A stretch of 64,000 bases of DNA from the NCBI RefSeq assembly GCF_002019855.1, contig NZ_CM007717.1:682001-746000 (forward strand), in the 5' to 3' direction. The translations under genes and the position numbers were made by a program. The DNA comes from Streptomyces antibioticus (lineage in GTDB: Bacteria; Actinomycetota; Actinomycetes; Streptomycetales; Streptomycetaceae). Shown in pieces: positions 53,501 through 61,526 of the stretch. The notes beneath the pieces were generated by a model. That model was not told where the DNA came from. It was given only the letters and a program-made list of their open reading frames with translations, and ran no database searches. Positions within the stretch are counted from its first letter, which is position 1, and every line of letters begins with the position of its first letter.

Positions 53501-56500
53501 GGCGGCCGAGGAGACCAGCAGGAACAGCTCCAGGGGCAGGTGCGCGGTGAGCCGGTGCAGATGGGCGGCGCCGTCGACCTTGGGCCGCAGTACGCGGGCG
53601 AGCCGCTCGGGGGTCAGGTCGGCGACCACTCCGTCGTCCAGGAGCCCGGCGCAGTGCACGACACCGCGCAGGGGCGCCTCCTCCCCGAACCTGGCGAGAA
53701 GGGCGGCCAGTTCCCGCGGGTCCGCGACATCACAGGCGGCCACCTCCACCTCGGCGCCCAGGGCGGCCAGTTCGGCGACGGCCTCGGCGGCCCGCGGGTC
53801 CTCGGGGCCCCGGCGGGAGGTCAACAGCAGGCGTGGGACGCCGAGTTCGGCGAGGAGGCGGGCGAGGTGGCGGCCCACGGCGCCGAGTCCGCCGGTGATC
53901 AGGACGGTGCCGTCGGTGGGCAGGGTGCCGTGCTCCCCGGGGCGGGCGCGGACCAGACGAGGGGCGAGCAACGCGCCTGAACGGAGGGCGAGTTCGGGTT
54001 CGTCGGGGAGGGCGACGGCAGCGGCACCGTCGAGGTCGCCGGGATCCTCGACGTCGAGCAGGGTCAGCCCGAGGTCCGGGTGCTCGGCCCGGGCGCTGCG
54101 GGCGAGGCCCCACAGCACGGACTGGGCGAGTCCGGGCACGCGGTCCCCGTCGGAGGCGGCGACCGCGCCCCGGGTCACCCACACCGTACGGGTGGGCGCG
54201 TCGGCGGCGATCAGCTCCTTCAGCTCGGCCACCGCCGTCCGCGCCAAATCGTGTGCGGACGCGGCGAGTTCCCCGTCGGCGGGTTCCCAGACGCGGATCA
54301 CGGCATCGGTCCCCGACACCGCCGCCGGTTCGACCGCCGTCCACGCCACCTCGTACAGATGCCGGGCGTTCTCCGCGGTGCCGCTCAGGTCCGCCGCGGT
54401 CACGGCGTGCAGGCGTACGTCCTCCAGGCGGCCCGCCGGGAAGCCGTCGGCGTCCCACAGGGCGACGTCCAGGGTGGTGGCGTCGGTGCGCCGGACGGAG
54501 ACGGTCAGATCGTGGGCGGCGGTGCCGGTCAAGGTGCAGCGTCCGACGGCGGCGGGCAGCAGCACGGCGCCCTCGGGCGCCTCGAACGCGGCGGCCACGT
54601 GCAGGGCGGCGTCCAGGAGCGCCGGGTGCACCGGGTAGGGGTCGGCGACGTCCCGCGCGCCGGGCGGCAGGGAGAGCCGGGCGAGCAGTTCGTCCTCCGC
54701 GGTGCGTACGGCCTCCCGTACGCCCTGGAAGGCGGGGCCGTAGCCGAGGCCCGCGCCGGTGAGCCGCTCGTAGGTCTCGGGGTCCCAGGCGGGGGCGGCG
54801 TCCTGCGGCCAGGCGGGGGGCGTGCCGCCGGGCGCGTCCGCAGGCCGTTCGGCGTCCGAGGCGCCCGAGGCCGTCGCGTGCAGGGTCCAGCCCGCGCCCT
54901 CGTGGCCGCGCGGGCGGCTGTGCACGGTGACCTCCGGCACGGGGCCGTCGCCGCTCACCTCGACCGACACCTCGACGGTGCCGGTGGCGGGCAGGGTGAG
55001 GGGGGCGAGCAGCAACAGGCCGGTGAGGTCGGCGGGTTCGTCGGGGCGGGCCGTGGCGAGGGCGGCGCGGCAGAGTTCCAGCAGGGTGGTGCCGGAGACG
55101 ACGGTCCTGCCGAACACGGTGTGATCGGGCAGCCAGTCGGCGGTGGCCGGGGACCACTCGTTGCGGAAGGTCCAGCGGGTCGCGTCGGCGGACTGGAGCT
55201 GGACGCCCAGCAGCGGGTGCGCGGAGCGTTCGAAGAGCCCGGTCCCGGCGCCCGCCGTGCCCTCGGGTTCGATCCAGTACCGCTGGGTGTCCCAGGCGTA
55301 CGTGGGCAGGTCGGCGGGGGCGGCGGCGGGTGCGAGGCGCCGCCAGTCCACCGGCCGTCCGTGGACGTGGAGTTCGGCGGCGGCGCGGTCGAGGCAGGCG
55401 CGGCCGTCGGCGTCCCGGCGCAGGGAGGCGACGGCGACGAGGTCCTCGTCCACCGTGCGCACGGCGGTGGACAGGGAGGGGTGCGGGCCGAGTTCGACGA
55501 AGTAGCGGTAGCCGTCGGCCGCCATCCGCTCCACGGTGGGCGCGAAGCGGACGGGCTCGCGCAGGTTGGTGTACCAGTAGTCGGCGGCGAGTTCCGCGGT
55601 GACGGGTGCGCCGGTGACGGTGGAGTACCAGGCGACCTGCCCGGGGTGGGCGGTGACGCCGTCGAGTTCGTCGAGGATCTCCGTGCGGACCGCTTCGACC
55701 TGGGCGCTGTGCGAGGCGTAGTCGACGTCGAGCCGCCGGACGAAGACGCCCTCGCGGTCGAGTTCGTCCAGCAGGTCCTGGAGGGGTTCGACCTCGCCGG
55801 CCAGGACCGTGGAGCGGCCGCTGTTGACGGCGGCGACGGACACCCGGCCGTCGAGCCCGGCCGTCCTGGCCTCGATCTCGGTGTGGGGCAGTCCGACGAC
55901 GGCCATCGTGCCGGTGCCGGAGAGCGCCGTGAGGGCCTGGGAGCGCAGGGCGACCACGGCGGCGGCGTCGTTGAGGCTGAGCGCGCCGGCGACACAGGCG
56001 GCGGCGACCTCGCCCTGGCTGTGTCCGATCACCCCGTCCGGGCGGATCCCGCGGGCCCGCCAGACGGCGGCCAGGGACACCATCACGGCGAACAGGACGG
56101 GCTGGACGACGTCCACGCGGTCCAGTGGGGGCGCGTCGGTGTCGCCGCGCAGCACGGCGGCGACGGACCACTCGGTGAAGGGGCGCAACGCGCCGTCGCA
56201 GCGGTCGAGTTCGTCGGCGAAGACGGGGTCGGTGGCGAGCAGGTCGCGGGCCATACCGGTCCACTGGGCGCCCTGGCCGGGGAAGACGAACGCCAGCTTG
56301 CCGGGCGGAAGGGCCTGCTGCGGTCCTGCGGTGCGGTCGGGGTCGGGCCGTCCGGCGGCCAACTCCTCCAGGGCGGCCAGCAGTTCACCGGAGTCGGCGG
56401 CCTGGATCACGGCCCGGTGGGCGAAGTGGGTGCGGTGCCGGGCCAGGGTCGCGGCGACGGCGTCGAGCGCGGTGCCGGGCCGCTCGCGCAGCGCCGCGGC

Positions 56501-58213
56501 GAGCCGTTCGGCCTGTCCGTGCAGGGCGGGGAGGGTGCGGGCGGAGAGCGGGAACAGGGTGGGCCCTGCCGGGGTCCCGGCGACCGCGGAGGCGGTTTCG
56601 GCCGACGCGGGCGCCTCCTCCAGCACCACATGCGCGTTGGTCCCGCTGATCCCGAACGCGCTCACGCCGGCCCGGCGCACCCGGTCCGCGCGGCGCGGCC
56701 ACGCCTCGGCGGTGCGCTGGACGCGGAGTCCGCCGCCCTCCCAGTCGATGTGCTCGGTGAGGTGCTCGGCGTGCAGGGAGGCCGGGACGCGCTCGTGGGC
56801 GAGGGCCAGCACGGTCTTGATCACCCCGGCGATGCCGGCGGCCGCCTGGGTGTGCCCGAGGTTGGACTTGAGGGAGCCGACGCCGAGCGGCCGGTCGGCG
56901 GGGCGGCCGGGGCCGTAGACGGCGGCGAGCGCGCCGCCCTCGATCGGGTCGCCGAGCCGGGTGCCGGTGCCGTGGGCCTCGATGTGGTCGATGTCCTCGG
57001 GGCGCAGTCCGGCGGCGTCCAGGGCGGCCCGCAGCACCCGTTCCTGGGCGGGGCCGCTGGGTGCGCTCAGGCCCTGGCTGCGGCCGTCCTGGTTGAGGGC
57101 CGAGCCCTTGACGACGGCGAGGATGCGGTCGCCGTCCCGGCGGGCGTCGGTGAGCCGCTTGAGGAGGACCAGGCCGCAGCCCTCGGCCCAGACCACGCCG
57201 TCCGCGTCGGCGGAGAAGGGGCTGCACCGGCCGGACGGCGACAGTCCGCGCAGCCGGCTGAACTCGACGTGTCCGCGCGGGGTCACCAGCAGGGTGGCGC
57301 CGCCCGCGAGGGCGAGGTCGCACTCGCCGGCCGCGAGCGCCCGGGCCGCGAGGTGCAGGGCGACCAGGGAGGAGGAGCAGGCGGTGTCGACGGTGACCGC
57401 GGGGCCCTGGAGGCCGAGGGTGTAGGCGAGGCGTCCTGAGGCCACGGAGGGGGCGGTGCCGGTGCCGATGTGCCCGTCGAGCTGTCCGAGGGAGGCGGCG
57501 GCGAGGTAGCCGCTGTCGTAGAGGCCGAGGTAGACGCCGGTGTCGCTGCCGGTGAGGGTGTCGGGGACGAGTCCGGCGCGTTCGAGGGTCTCCCAGGCGG
57601 TCTGGAGGAGCAGGCGCTGCTGCGGGTCCATGGCGGCGGCCTCGCGCGGCGAGATGCCGAAGAAGGGCGCGTCGAAGCGGTCGATGGCGTCGAGGAAGCC
57701 GCCGCGCAGGGTGTAGGCGGTGCCGGTGGTCTCCGGGTCGGGGTCGAGGAGGCCGTCGGTGTCCCAACGGCCCGCCGGGACCTCGGTGATGACGTCCCGG
57801 CCGGTGTCGAGGATCCGCCACAGCGCCTCGGGGTCGTCGGCGCCGCCGGGGAAGCGGCAGGCCATGGAGATGATCGCGATGTCGTCGTCCGTGCGCGCCT
57901 CCCGCGCGGGGGCGGGTGCCGGGGCGGTGGTGGTCCGCGGGGCGAACAGGGCGTCGGCGAGGGCGGCGATCGTGGGGTGGTTGAAGACCAGGGAGGGGTC
58001 CGTGGGACGGCCGGTGCGCTCCGCCAGTTCGGCGCCGAGGGTGACCAGTCGGCGTGATCCCAGGCCCAGTTCGGCGATGGGGCGGTGCGGGTCGACGGCC
58101 GTGGGGTCGAGGCCGGCCGACTCGGCCACGGCCGAGGCCAGCCAGTCGCGGACGTCCTCGGGGGTCGTCAGGGACGGGGCGGGAGTCGGGGAGTGGGAGG
58201 CGTTCGCAGGCAT
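44600..58213 (-). CDS. Type I modular PKS: ACP-KS-AT-DH-KR-ACP-KS-AT-DH-KR-ACP-C-FkbH
   Basis: A 4537-residue synthase with two full modules plus unusual terminal domains. ACP1 15-90 (LGLGSRRL) accepts the FAAL-activated acyl group. KS1 108-535 (DTACSSS, Cys about 277; EAHGTGT; KSNLGH). AT1 from about 643 with GHSQGE and YASH, predicting methylmalonyl-CoA. DH1 from about 999 with DHTVFGRTVVSG (Ser where Pro is usual). KR1 1370-1620 with GGLGAVGR, LDD (B-type) and active Tyr in GNYAAANV. ACP2 (GMDSVTAVEL, Ser about 1740). KS2 from 1806 (Cys about 1975). AT2 with GHSLGE and FASHSPLMEP (ambiguous, malonyl-leaning). DH2 from 2690 with HRVTGEVWLPG intact. KR2 with GGLGGLGR, LDD and SPYSAANAF. ACP3 (LGLDSLML, Ser about 3500). 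Condensation domain 3560-3970 with HHVVSD. FkbH 4010-4537 (HAD motif VDGDETLWSG; TNQFTLRAR). No ER, TE or docking ends are seen. Confidence 0.95.
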   Translation of the reverse strand: MPANASHSPTPAPSLTTPEDVRDWLASAVAESAGLDPTAVDPHRPIAELGLGSRRLVTLGAELAERTGRPTDPSLVFNHPTIAALADALFAPRTTTAPAPAPAREARTDDDIAIISMACRFPGGADDPEALWRILDTGRDVITEVPAGRWDTDGLLDPDPETTGTAYTLRGGFLDAIDRFDAPFFGISPREAAAMDPQQRLLLQTAWETLERAGLVPDTLTGSDTGVYLGLYDSGYLAAASLGQLDGHIGTGTAPSVASGRLAYTLGLQGPAVTVDTACSSSLVALHLAARALAAGECDLALAGGATLLVTPRGHVEFSRLRGLSPSGRCSPFSADADGVVWAEGCGLVLLKRLTDARRDGDRILAVVKGSALNQDGRSQGLSAPSGPAQERVLRAALDAAGLRPEDIDHIEAHGTGTRLGDPIEGGALAAVYGPGRPADRPLGVGSLKSNLGHTQAAAGIAGVIKTVLALAHERVPASLHAEHLTEHIDWEGGGLRVQRTAEAWPRRADRVRRAGVSAFGISGTNAHVVLEEAPASAETASAVAGTPAGPTLFPLSARTLPALHGQAERLAAALRERPGTALDAVAATLARHRTHFAHRAVIQAADSGELLAALEELAAGRPDPDRTAGPQQALPPGKLAFVFPGQGAQWTGMARDLLATDPVFADELDRCDGALRPFTEWSVAAVLRGDTDAPPLDRVDVVQPVLFAVMVSLAAVWRARGIRPDGVIGHSQGEVAAACVAGALSLNDAAAVVALRSQALTALSGTGTMAVVGLPHTEIEARTAGLDGRVSVAAVNSGRSTVLAGEVEPLQDLLDELDREGVFVRRLDVDYASHSAQVEAVRTEILDELDGVTAHPGQVAWYSTVTGAPVTAELAADYWYTNLREPVRFAPTVERMAADGYRYFVELGPHPSLSTAVRTVDEDLVAVASLRRDADGRACLDRAAAELHVHGRPVDWRRLAPAAAPADLPTYAWDTQRYWIEPEGTAGAGTGLFERSAHPLLGVQLQSADATRWTFRNEWSPATADWLPDHTVFGRTVVSGTTLLELCRAALATARPDEPADLTGLLLLAPLTLPATGTVEVSVEVSGDGPVPEVTVHSRPRGHEGAGWTLHATASGASDAERPADAPGGTPPAWPQDAAPAWDPETYERLTGAGLGYGPAFQGVREAVRTAEDELLARLSLPPGARDVADPYPVHPALLDAALHVAAAFEAPEGAVLLPAAVGRCTLTGTAAHDLTVSVRRTDATTLDVALWDADGFPAGRLEDVRLHAVTAADLSGTAENARHLYEVAWTAVEPAAVSGTDAVIRVWEPADGELAASAHDLARTAVAELKELIAADAPTRTVWVTRGAVAASDGDRVPGLAQSVLWGLARSARAEHPDLGLTLLDVEDPGDLDGAAAVALPDEPELALRSGALLAPRLVRARPGEHGTLPTDGTVLITGGLGAVGRHLARLLAELGVPRLLLTSRRGPEDPRAAEAVAELAALGAEVEVAACDVADPRELAALLARFGEEAPLRGVVHCAGLLDDGVVADLTPERLARVLRPKVDGAAHLHRLTAHLPLELFLLVSSAAGVVGNPGQGNYAAANVFLDQLAHHRRAHGLPAVSVSYGAWAGEGLAAEHADLARMARLGHRALTPIQGRDLTALALRRGTAHQIAWIVDLPRVREAVGDTALWRSLLPAPRAASAGPAGGLAERLAALPEADRADRVLALVREEAARVLGLRAAEAVATDRPLRDLGMDSVTAVELRNRIGARLGTRLPATLLFDHPTPARLTRHLLDGMLAGAPRTTPGAPSSRPATAVPTDEPIAVVAMACRLPGGVHDPEDLWHLVAEGRDAVGPFPAGRWDVESLYDPDPDAPGRTYAREGGFLDDIASFDAGFFGITPKEAAAMDPQQRLLLETAWEALERAGTVPATLAGSTTGVYVGMFGSDYLSGSRLDQLDGYVGTGSALSVASGRLAYALGLHGPALTVDTACSSSLVATHLAAQALRSGECDLALAGGVTLMVTPQTFVEFSRLRGLSPTGRCRSFSDAADGAIWAEGAGMLVLKRLSDARRDGDEVLAVLRGTAVNQDGRSQGLSAPNGPAQEQVVRRALELSGLTPADIDYVEAHGTGTTLGDPIEANALSEVFGASRPEGRPLYLGSLKSNLGHAQAASGVAGLIKVVQSLRHRTLPATLHAGTPSRHVDWEDSGLRLLTEARPWPVAGERVRRAGVSAFGISGTNAHVIVEEPPAAEPVADGHPVASEPGGGRTLFVLSGRSATAVRGQAARLATHLAGDDTALPDLAHTLARHRSHFEHRTAIVAGDRDELRTVLDALASGRAPLTAPREDRGGKVAFVFSGHGGQWPGMGLGTAAGSAAFREELTRIDAAVERHAGWSVLNALRAPEEFSPLERTEYLQPTLFAVNASLAAAWRTLGVTPDGVVGHSLGEIAAAYSVGALGLDEAVAVVTGRAEAVVPLVGRGGMIAVELPHTEVGELLAPYAGRLFVGAVNSARATAVSGDADALAELRGLLTDRGIAVRSLSTPFASHSPLMEPLRDTFLDRLSGVRGAAADTPLYSAVRAAPVGGDDLDAGYWFDNLSRPVRFADTVRRMLDDGYRHFVELSPHPSLTAAVAAVAAEAGVDAVTVGSLRRGQDGPDVLLRRLGELYTGGYEPDWAALFPRGRRVALPTYAFARDRHWLAPAPAGSPGASPLLGTHVEASDEPGRHLFQSEIDLRDSRFAHLADHRVTGEVWLPGAAFLGMALEAAAALTDGDDEIRLADVDFLQPLRLPEDRPVRLQLVLRPADDDGSRAFTVFSSAAEGQRWERHVTGSVVTGGPAARARLGDLRERCPEPVELGPVYAGLSALGIDYGPAFRNLETAHRTDTAAVARLTERPPAGHLIHPAVLDAAFHTAALPGDAPEGRAFVPAGFGRVRFTGRRTAPAWASCELRSVAGDTALLDLRLWDADEQLLLEAEEFRLAALPPLDGALFETRWQPRPAAQEPPADGSWLILADGTGTAEALTGRLDTDGVPYVVARRGPEFTAEGAGRYVLDTADPEQLARLLDAAYPDTPPARIVQLAALDAPAVVDSRTAEEAARLACLGTLHLVRALTGRRGHAPRLFTVVRGTQAAGGSEQVAHPQQALAWGFGLALAQEHPELAVTLVDLPPVGGADALWTQLRHADDERLVALRESGRLVPRLARTRPDTDGGGTPDGVHLVTGGLGGLGRIVAERLVRRGVRSLALMSRGAPTPDAREWIAGLERRGVTVHLARADVADRAALGDALDAVRREAGPLAGIVHAAGVLDDATVANLTDERVLRVLAPKVLGTALLTELAPEARHMVLFASAAGLLGSAGQSPYSAANAFLDAWAHHLSRTGRRALSLDWGVWSGVGMVAESGTRAAETGRSGLVAFSPQDGGELFDRLLDTSRRQLAPIALDRELLALAPDAVRSRPLLADLVSLPTGTGDADALVRKVFAATTADDRVGWLEEYVRARIGEVSGGLVDVSAGTALKELGLDSLMLVRLRNAFARELGVELPTAEMFSAADVRGLANTLAAGLPDRPVTAPAPGTPAEEAAQVPETELLPVTRDVVRLLRSARPGMPQAAHAVGLAFRLTAPTTREALTALVTRLVARHAALRTSVVTVPDGGRRLHVVRDLTAPPLRWTAVTDGPDAGDRLRALLEPPFDLTAAPLWRLELLDGGTDGQILLVGAHHVVSDLQSLLLVAAEIDAELSGTALDADVTNRDVRLLVEAQRSGEGTADADWQAAFDGSARLDLTLSRPRPEQRTYRAGSVTVDVPDGLMERVATAAGALGVTPAAFCLGTLTVLLARLRARDRFVLAVPVDTRIHADAFDAVGFYGVPVPFPAEARAGETVEDVLRRTDTRLRRVLTKGAMFSDVLATLARQGLHRDQAPLVEVYFNYVRHGGRLANLDVLPAGTGYSDLDLMITMTPDADRIRLDHNLDILDPADTAALADDFLRLLGEAARDATHPARPGEQEAASGRPGEQEAASGRPVEDVPLPVPATPAGRGSLALAATFALGNLPLMCATALGDDGPTVAEAPYHQVLAALRDPSGVFADPATAVGVVLLRAHDLERFGPVDDTLLAELRTEYPAALRALAEHTRKPLIVGFLPAKDTDGRLARWEREVAADLTDRPGIAVLTADDWTRRHPVTDLFDERTERLAHLPFTPPFQAAVALRLAEVVRAVLRPAPKVIAVDGDETLWSGVAGEIGPDAVDLSGPRAVLARRLLRWREAGVLLALVSNNDEDTVRAVLDRPDSPLKAEHFSVLSAAWGPKPARLAEAARTLNLGPDSFLFLDDNPAEIGKMRAALPEVLAVTCPAEPELEEFLDRLWPLVPVAGTAEDVLRARFYDQERERDAVRDKTEEAGFEEFLAQLELTVDVRPLGEDDVRRAEQLVRRTNQFTLRARSADGGDLDRWRNRGEVWTAAARDRFGDYGQIGLLAVRAEGDRLDVLAWLMSCRALGRGVEERLLGWLADRADELGCAKVRLTAERSPRNAPARRIVAALGGGDQDDELLEAVTTPEHLRAFRSWEQR
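46231..46290 (-). repeat. Tandem 30-base duplication in the C-FkbH linker of the PKS
   Basis: Two adjacent 30-base units, differing at one position, encode a duplicated decapeptide (GRPGEQEAAS type) at about residues 3975-3995, between the condensation and FkbH domains. It keeps the reading frame. Confidence 0.85.
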
Positions 58214-58353
58214 CGGAAGGGTGTCCTCGTGAACGGGGGTGCGCGATGGATTCCCGGCGCCTCGGTGTCGTCGGCGCGAGGGGTGGGCGGAGCGCGTGGC
58301 GTCCGCCGGGGGCGGGCTGCCGGGCCGGACGGGCGGGCCGGCAGCCGCCGTTG

Positions 58354-60081
58354 TCAGCGTGCGACGGGTGCGTCGACCGGGGCGAGCGTGCCGTCGAGGT
58401 AGGCCGCGCGGGTGGCTCGGCGCTGGATTTTGCCGCTGGAGGTCTTGGGGATGGTGCCGGGGTGGACCAGGACGACGTCGTGCACGGAGAGGCCGTGCGC
58501 GGTGCCGATCGCGGCCCGGATCAGATCGGCGACCTGTTCGGCCTCGGCGGCCGCGTCGGGGGTCAACTCGGCTACCAGGACGGGCTGTTCACCTTCGGCT
58601 CCGCTGTCGACGGAGAACGCGGCGGTGCAGCCGGGCCGGAGTGCGGGGTGGCACAGCTCGGCGGAGAGTTCGAGGTCCTGGGGGTAGTGGTTGCGGCCGT
58701 CGACGACGAGGAGGTCCTTGAGCCGGCCGGTGACGAACAGTTCGCCGTCGCGCAGGAATCCGAGGTCGCCGGTGCGCAGGAAGCGGCCTTCGCGGCCGGG
58801 GAGGGTGGCGCGGAAGGTCTCGCGGGTGGCGAGGGTGTTGCGCCAGTAGCCCTGGGCGACGCTCGCGCCCTGGACCCAGATCTCGCCGGTCTCGCCGTCG
58901 GGCCGCTCCTCCTTGCGGTCGGGGTCGGCGATGACGACGGTCATGCCCTCGCCGGGCCGTCCGCAGCCGACGGCGGCGGCGTCCGCGTCGGAAGTCCCGT
59001 TGCCGTCGCGGTTCTCGCGGTGCAGCAGGACCGGCGCCTCGTCCACCGTGCCGCCGGTGACCATGACGGTGGCCTCGGCCAGGCCGTAGCAGGGGTAGAA
59101 GGACTCGCGCCGGAAACCGGCGGGGGCGAAGGTCTCGGCGAAGCGGCGCAGGGTGGCGGGCCGTACGGGTTCGGCGCCGTTGAAGGCCACCCGCCAGGAG
59201 CTGAGGTCGAGGCCGTCGAGGAGTTCGGGTGTGGCGTGCTTGAGGGCCAGTTCGTAGCCGAAGTTGGGGGCGCCGCTGGTGTGCGGGCGGTACCGGCTGA
59301 TCGCCTCCAGCCAGCGGGCGGGCCGCTGGAGGAAGTGCAGCGGGGAGAACAGGGTGGTGGTCAGACCGAGGTACACGGTGTTGAGGACCGGGCCGACGAG
59401 CCCCATGTCGTGGTAGACGGGCAGCCAGCTCACCAGGAGTTCGTGGTCGTACTCCTCGATGACCTGCGGGGTGTGGCCCATGCTCGTGGTGATGATCCGC
59501 TCGTTGTCCATGAGGTTGCCGTGGGTGACGACGACCCCGCGGGGTGCGGAGGTGGAGCCGGAGGTGTACTGGAGGAAGGCGACGGAGTCGTCCGTGAGGT
59601 CGGGCCGGCGCCAGTGCGCGGCGGCCTCGTCGGGTATGTCCTCCGTCACCACCCGTGCCACGTCGTCGAGTTCGGGGAGCTGGTCGGCCAACGCGCCGAG
59701 GGAGGCGACGACTTCGCGGCTGCCGAGGATCGCGCGGGCGTCGGCGTCGGCGATCAGGCGCTTGGTGCGGGTCAGGGCACGGCTGTTCCAGGAGTGGCCC
59801 TGCGGCGGGATGCCGGGCACGGCGACGACACCGGCGGCCAGGCAGCCGAGGTAGGCGGAGATGAACTCCAGGCCGGGCGGGTGGAGCAGCAGGGCGCGGG
59901 AGCCGGCGAGGCCGCTCTCCTGGAGCCGGCCCGCGACGGCCCGGACCCGGTCGGCCAGGCGGGCGTAGGTGATCTCCTGGATCTCCCCGTCCAGATCCCC
60001 CGTGACGAGGTAGCGGTAGGCGGTCCGGTCGGGCTGGTGCGTGGCGTGCGTGGTCAGCGTGTCGACCAGAGAACGAGCCAT
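58354..60081 (-). CDS. Fatty acyl-AMP ligase (FAAL), first gene of the PKS operon
   Basis: A 575-residue adenylate-forming enzyme that activates a fatty or other carboxylic acid and passes it to the PKS N-terminal ACP. FAAL-type signatures: LQYTSGSTSAPRGVVVTHGN (P-loop), SWLPVYHDMGLVGP, YGLAEATVMVTGG, GEIWVQGASVAQGYW, LRTGDLGFLRDGELFVTGR, NHYPQDLE and the catalytic Lys in IPKTSSGKIQRR. Length fits FAAL rather than a short CoA ligase. The ATG at 60081 starts MARSLVDTLTTHA. It lies 140 bases before the PKS start codon. The operon promoter should lie in 60082-60355. Confidence 0.92.
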   Translation of the reverse strand: MARSLVDTLTTHATHQPDRTAYRYLVTGDLDGEIQEITYARLADRVRAVAGRLQESGLAGSRALLLHPPGLEFISAYLGCLAAGVVAVPGIPPQGHSWNSRALTRTKRLIADADARAILGSREVVASLGALADQLPELDDVARVVTEDIPDEAAAHWRRPDLTDDSVAFLQYTSGSTSAPRGVVVTHGNLMDNERIITTSMGHTPQVIEEYDHELLVSWLPVYHDMGLVGPVLNTVYLGLTTTLFSPLHFLQRPARWLEAISRYRPHTSGAPNFGYELALKHATPELLDGLDLSSWRVAFNGAEPVRPATLRRFAETFAPAGFRRESFYPCYGLAEATVMVTGGTVDEAPVLLHRENRDGNGTSDADAAAVGCGRPGEGMTVVIADPDRKEERPDGETGEIWVQGASVAQGYWRNTLATRETFRATLPGREGRFLRTGDLGFLRDGELFVTGRLKDLLVVDGRNHYPQDLELSAELCHPALRPGCTAAFSVDSGAEGEQPVLVAELTPDAAAEAEQVADLIRAAIGTAHGLSVHDVVLVHPGTIPKTSSGKIQRRATRAAYLDGTLAPVDAPVAR

Positions 60082-60355
60082 GTTGACGAGTCTCACCTGT
60101 CTGGAGAACGAGGGGGGAACTCTAGTGCGATTTTCAACCGTCGGGGGTCCGCGTCGACCCACCCCGAGTGCCCCCATGCAATTGTGCTACTGACGAGTAA
60201 CACCCTATCAACTCGCCTCGCACAGTATGTCGAACACTTGTAAACCCTACGTATCCAACGGGGTTGCCGCAGACGGATTCGGAAACCCGATCGACGGTCG
60301 AACCGGACACCGGGCCCGAACGGCGGATCGGTCCCATCAGTCCTATGGTGCTCAT

Positions 60356-61453
60356 ATGGAGCACGCACTCAGCCCCGCCACCCTCTCCGAACTGCGGCGC
60401 CCGCGCCCCTATCCAGCGGTGTCCGTCCTGACACCCACCCACCGCAGGGAACCGGAGAACGCCCAGGACCGGGTCCGGCTGCGCAATGTCGTGGCCGAGG
60501 CGAAGAAGCAACTCGAGTCCGATCCGTCGGTCACCCGCGAGCGGCGGGCCGACGTCTGCGACCAGCTCGACCGCGCCCTCGCCGAGGTCGACCTCGCGCA
60601 CGCCGAGGACGGCCTGGTCATCTTCGCCGCGCCGGGCGAGCACCAGGTGTGGTCGCTGGGCAGGTCGGTGCCCGAGCGGGTCGTGCTTTCGGACACCTTC
60701 CTCACCCGCAACCTGGTCTCCGCCCAGGCCGCCGAACGGCCGTTCTGGGTCCTGTCGGTCTCCCCCGACCGCGTCACGCTGTGGAACGGCGGGGTCGACC
60801 GCGTCACCGAGCAGCGCTCCGGCGGCTTCCCCCTCACCAGCGACCACCGCGAGAACTTCGACGCCGAGCGCCAGGAGCGGATCGGGGACCATCCGAGCGC
60901 CTTCCGCGACGAGGACACCCGGCACTTCCTGCGCGAGGCGGACACGGCGATGGGCCGGATGCTGCGCGCCCACCCGCGTCCGCTGTACGTGACGGGCGAG
61001 CAGGCGGCGCTGTCGGCGCTGGAGGAGATCGGCACCGTCACCCGGGACGCGGTGCACGTCCCGCACGGCGGCCTCGCGCACGGCACGGCCGACGCGGTGT
61101 GGCAGGCGGTGCGTCCGGTGGTCGACGCCGAGGCCCGCCGGCGCGTGGACACGGTCCACCAGGAACTCGAATCGGCCCTCGGCCGCAAGCGGTTCGCGGC
61201 CGGCGTGGACGAGATCTGGCAGAACGCGCGCGAGGGCCGGGTGCAACTGCTGGCCGTCGAGGAGAACTACCGGGTGACGGTCCGCGACGACGGCGACCAT
61301 CTGATCCCGGCCCTCGGCGACGACCTCGACGCCCGCGAGGACATCGTGGACGAGATCGTCGAACAGTGCCTGGAGACCGGCGCCGACGTGCGGTTCGTCC
61401 CGGACGGCACCCTGGCCGACTCGGACGGCATCGCGGGCGTCCTGCGCTACTGA
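60356..61453 (+). CDS. BaeRF-family protein (archaeo-eukaryotic release-factor-like)
   Basis: A 365-residue cytoplasmic protein of the bacterial eRF1-like families. Features: [20 protein letters not shown] at the start, [59 protein letters not shown] and a C-terminal domain ending in [12 protein letters not shown] (the loop typical of pelota/eRF1 C-terminal-like domains). A role on stalled ribosomes has been predicted for these families. None is proven here. The ATG at 60356 fits the homologous start. It is divergent from the FAAL gene. Confidence 0.83.
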   Translation: MEHALSPATLSELRRPRPYPAVSVLTPTHRREPENAQDRVRLRNVVAEAKKQLESDPSVTRERRADVCDQLDRALAEVDLAHAEDGLVIFAAPGEHQVWSLGRSVPERVVLSDTFLTRNLVSAQAAERPFWVLSVSPDRVTLWNGGVDRVTEQRSGGFPLTSDHRENFDAERQERIGDHPSAFRDEDTRHFLREADTAMGRMLRAHPRPLYVTGEQAALSALEEIGTVTRDAVHVPHGGLAHGTADAVWQAVRPVVDAEARRRVDTVHQELESALGRKRFAAGVDEIWQNAREGRVQLLAVEENYRVTVRDDGDHLIPALGDDLDAREDIVDEIVEQCLETGADVRFVPDGTLADSDGIAGVLRY

Positions 61454-61526
61454 CCCCGCCCACCGGCCCTCCGCCGCGCACCGGCGTACGCTACGGCGTG
61501 ATCGTCGGCGGGGAGGGAGAGGGCCC

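Noticed and set aside
44384..53980. A 3198-codon open frame on the plus strand opposite the PKS
   Set aside because: It is the antisense shadow of the PKS, open because third positions are nearly all G/C. Its translation is low-complexity Gly/Arg/Glu-rich with no domain, while the minus strand encodes textbook PKS domains.
44600..58213. An enoylreductase or thioesterase domain in the PKS
   Set aside because: The DH-KR gaps contain only the KR structural subdomain, without the ER nucleotide motif. The C terminus is FkbH, without a GxSxG esterase elbow.
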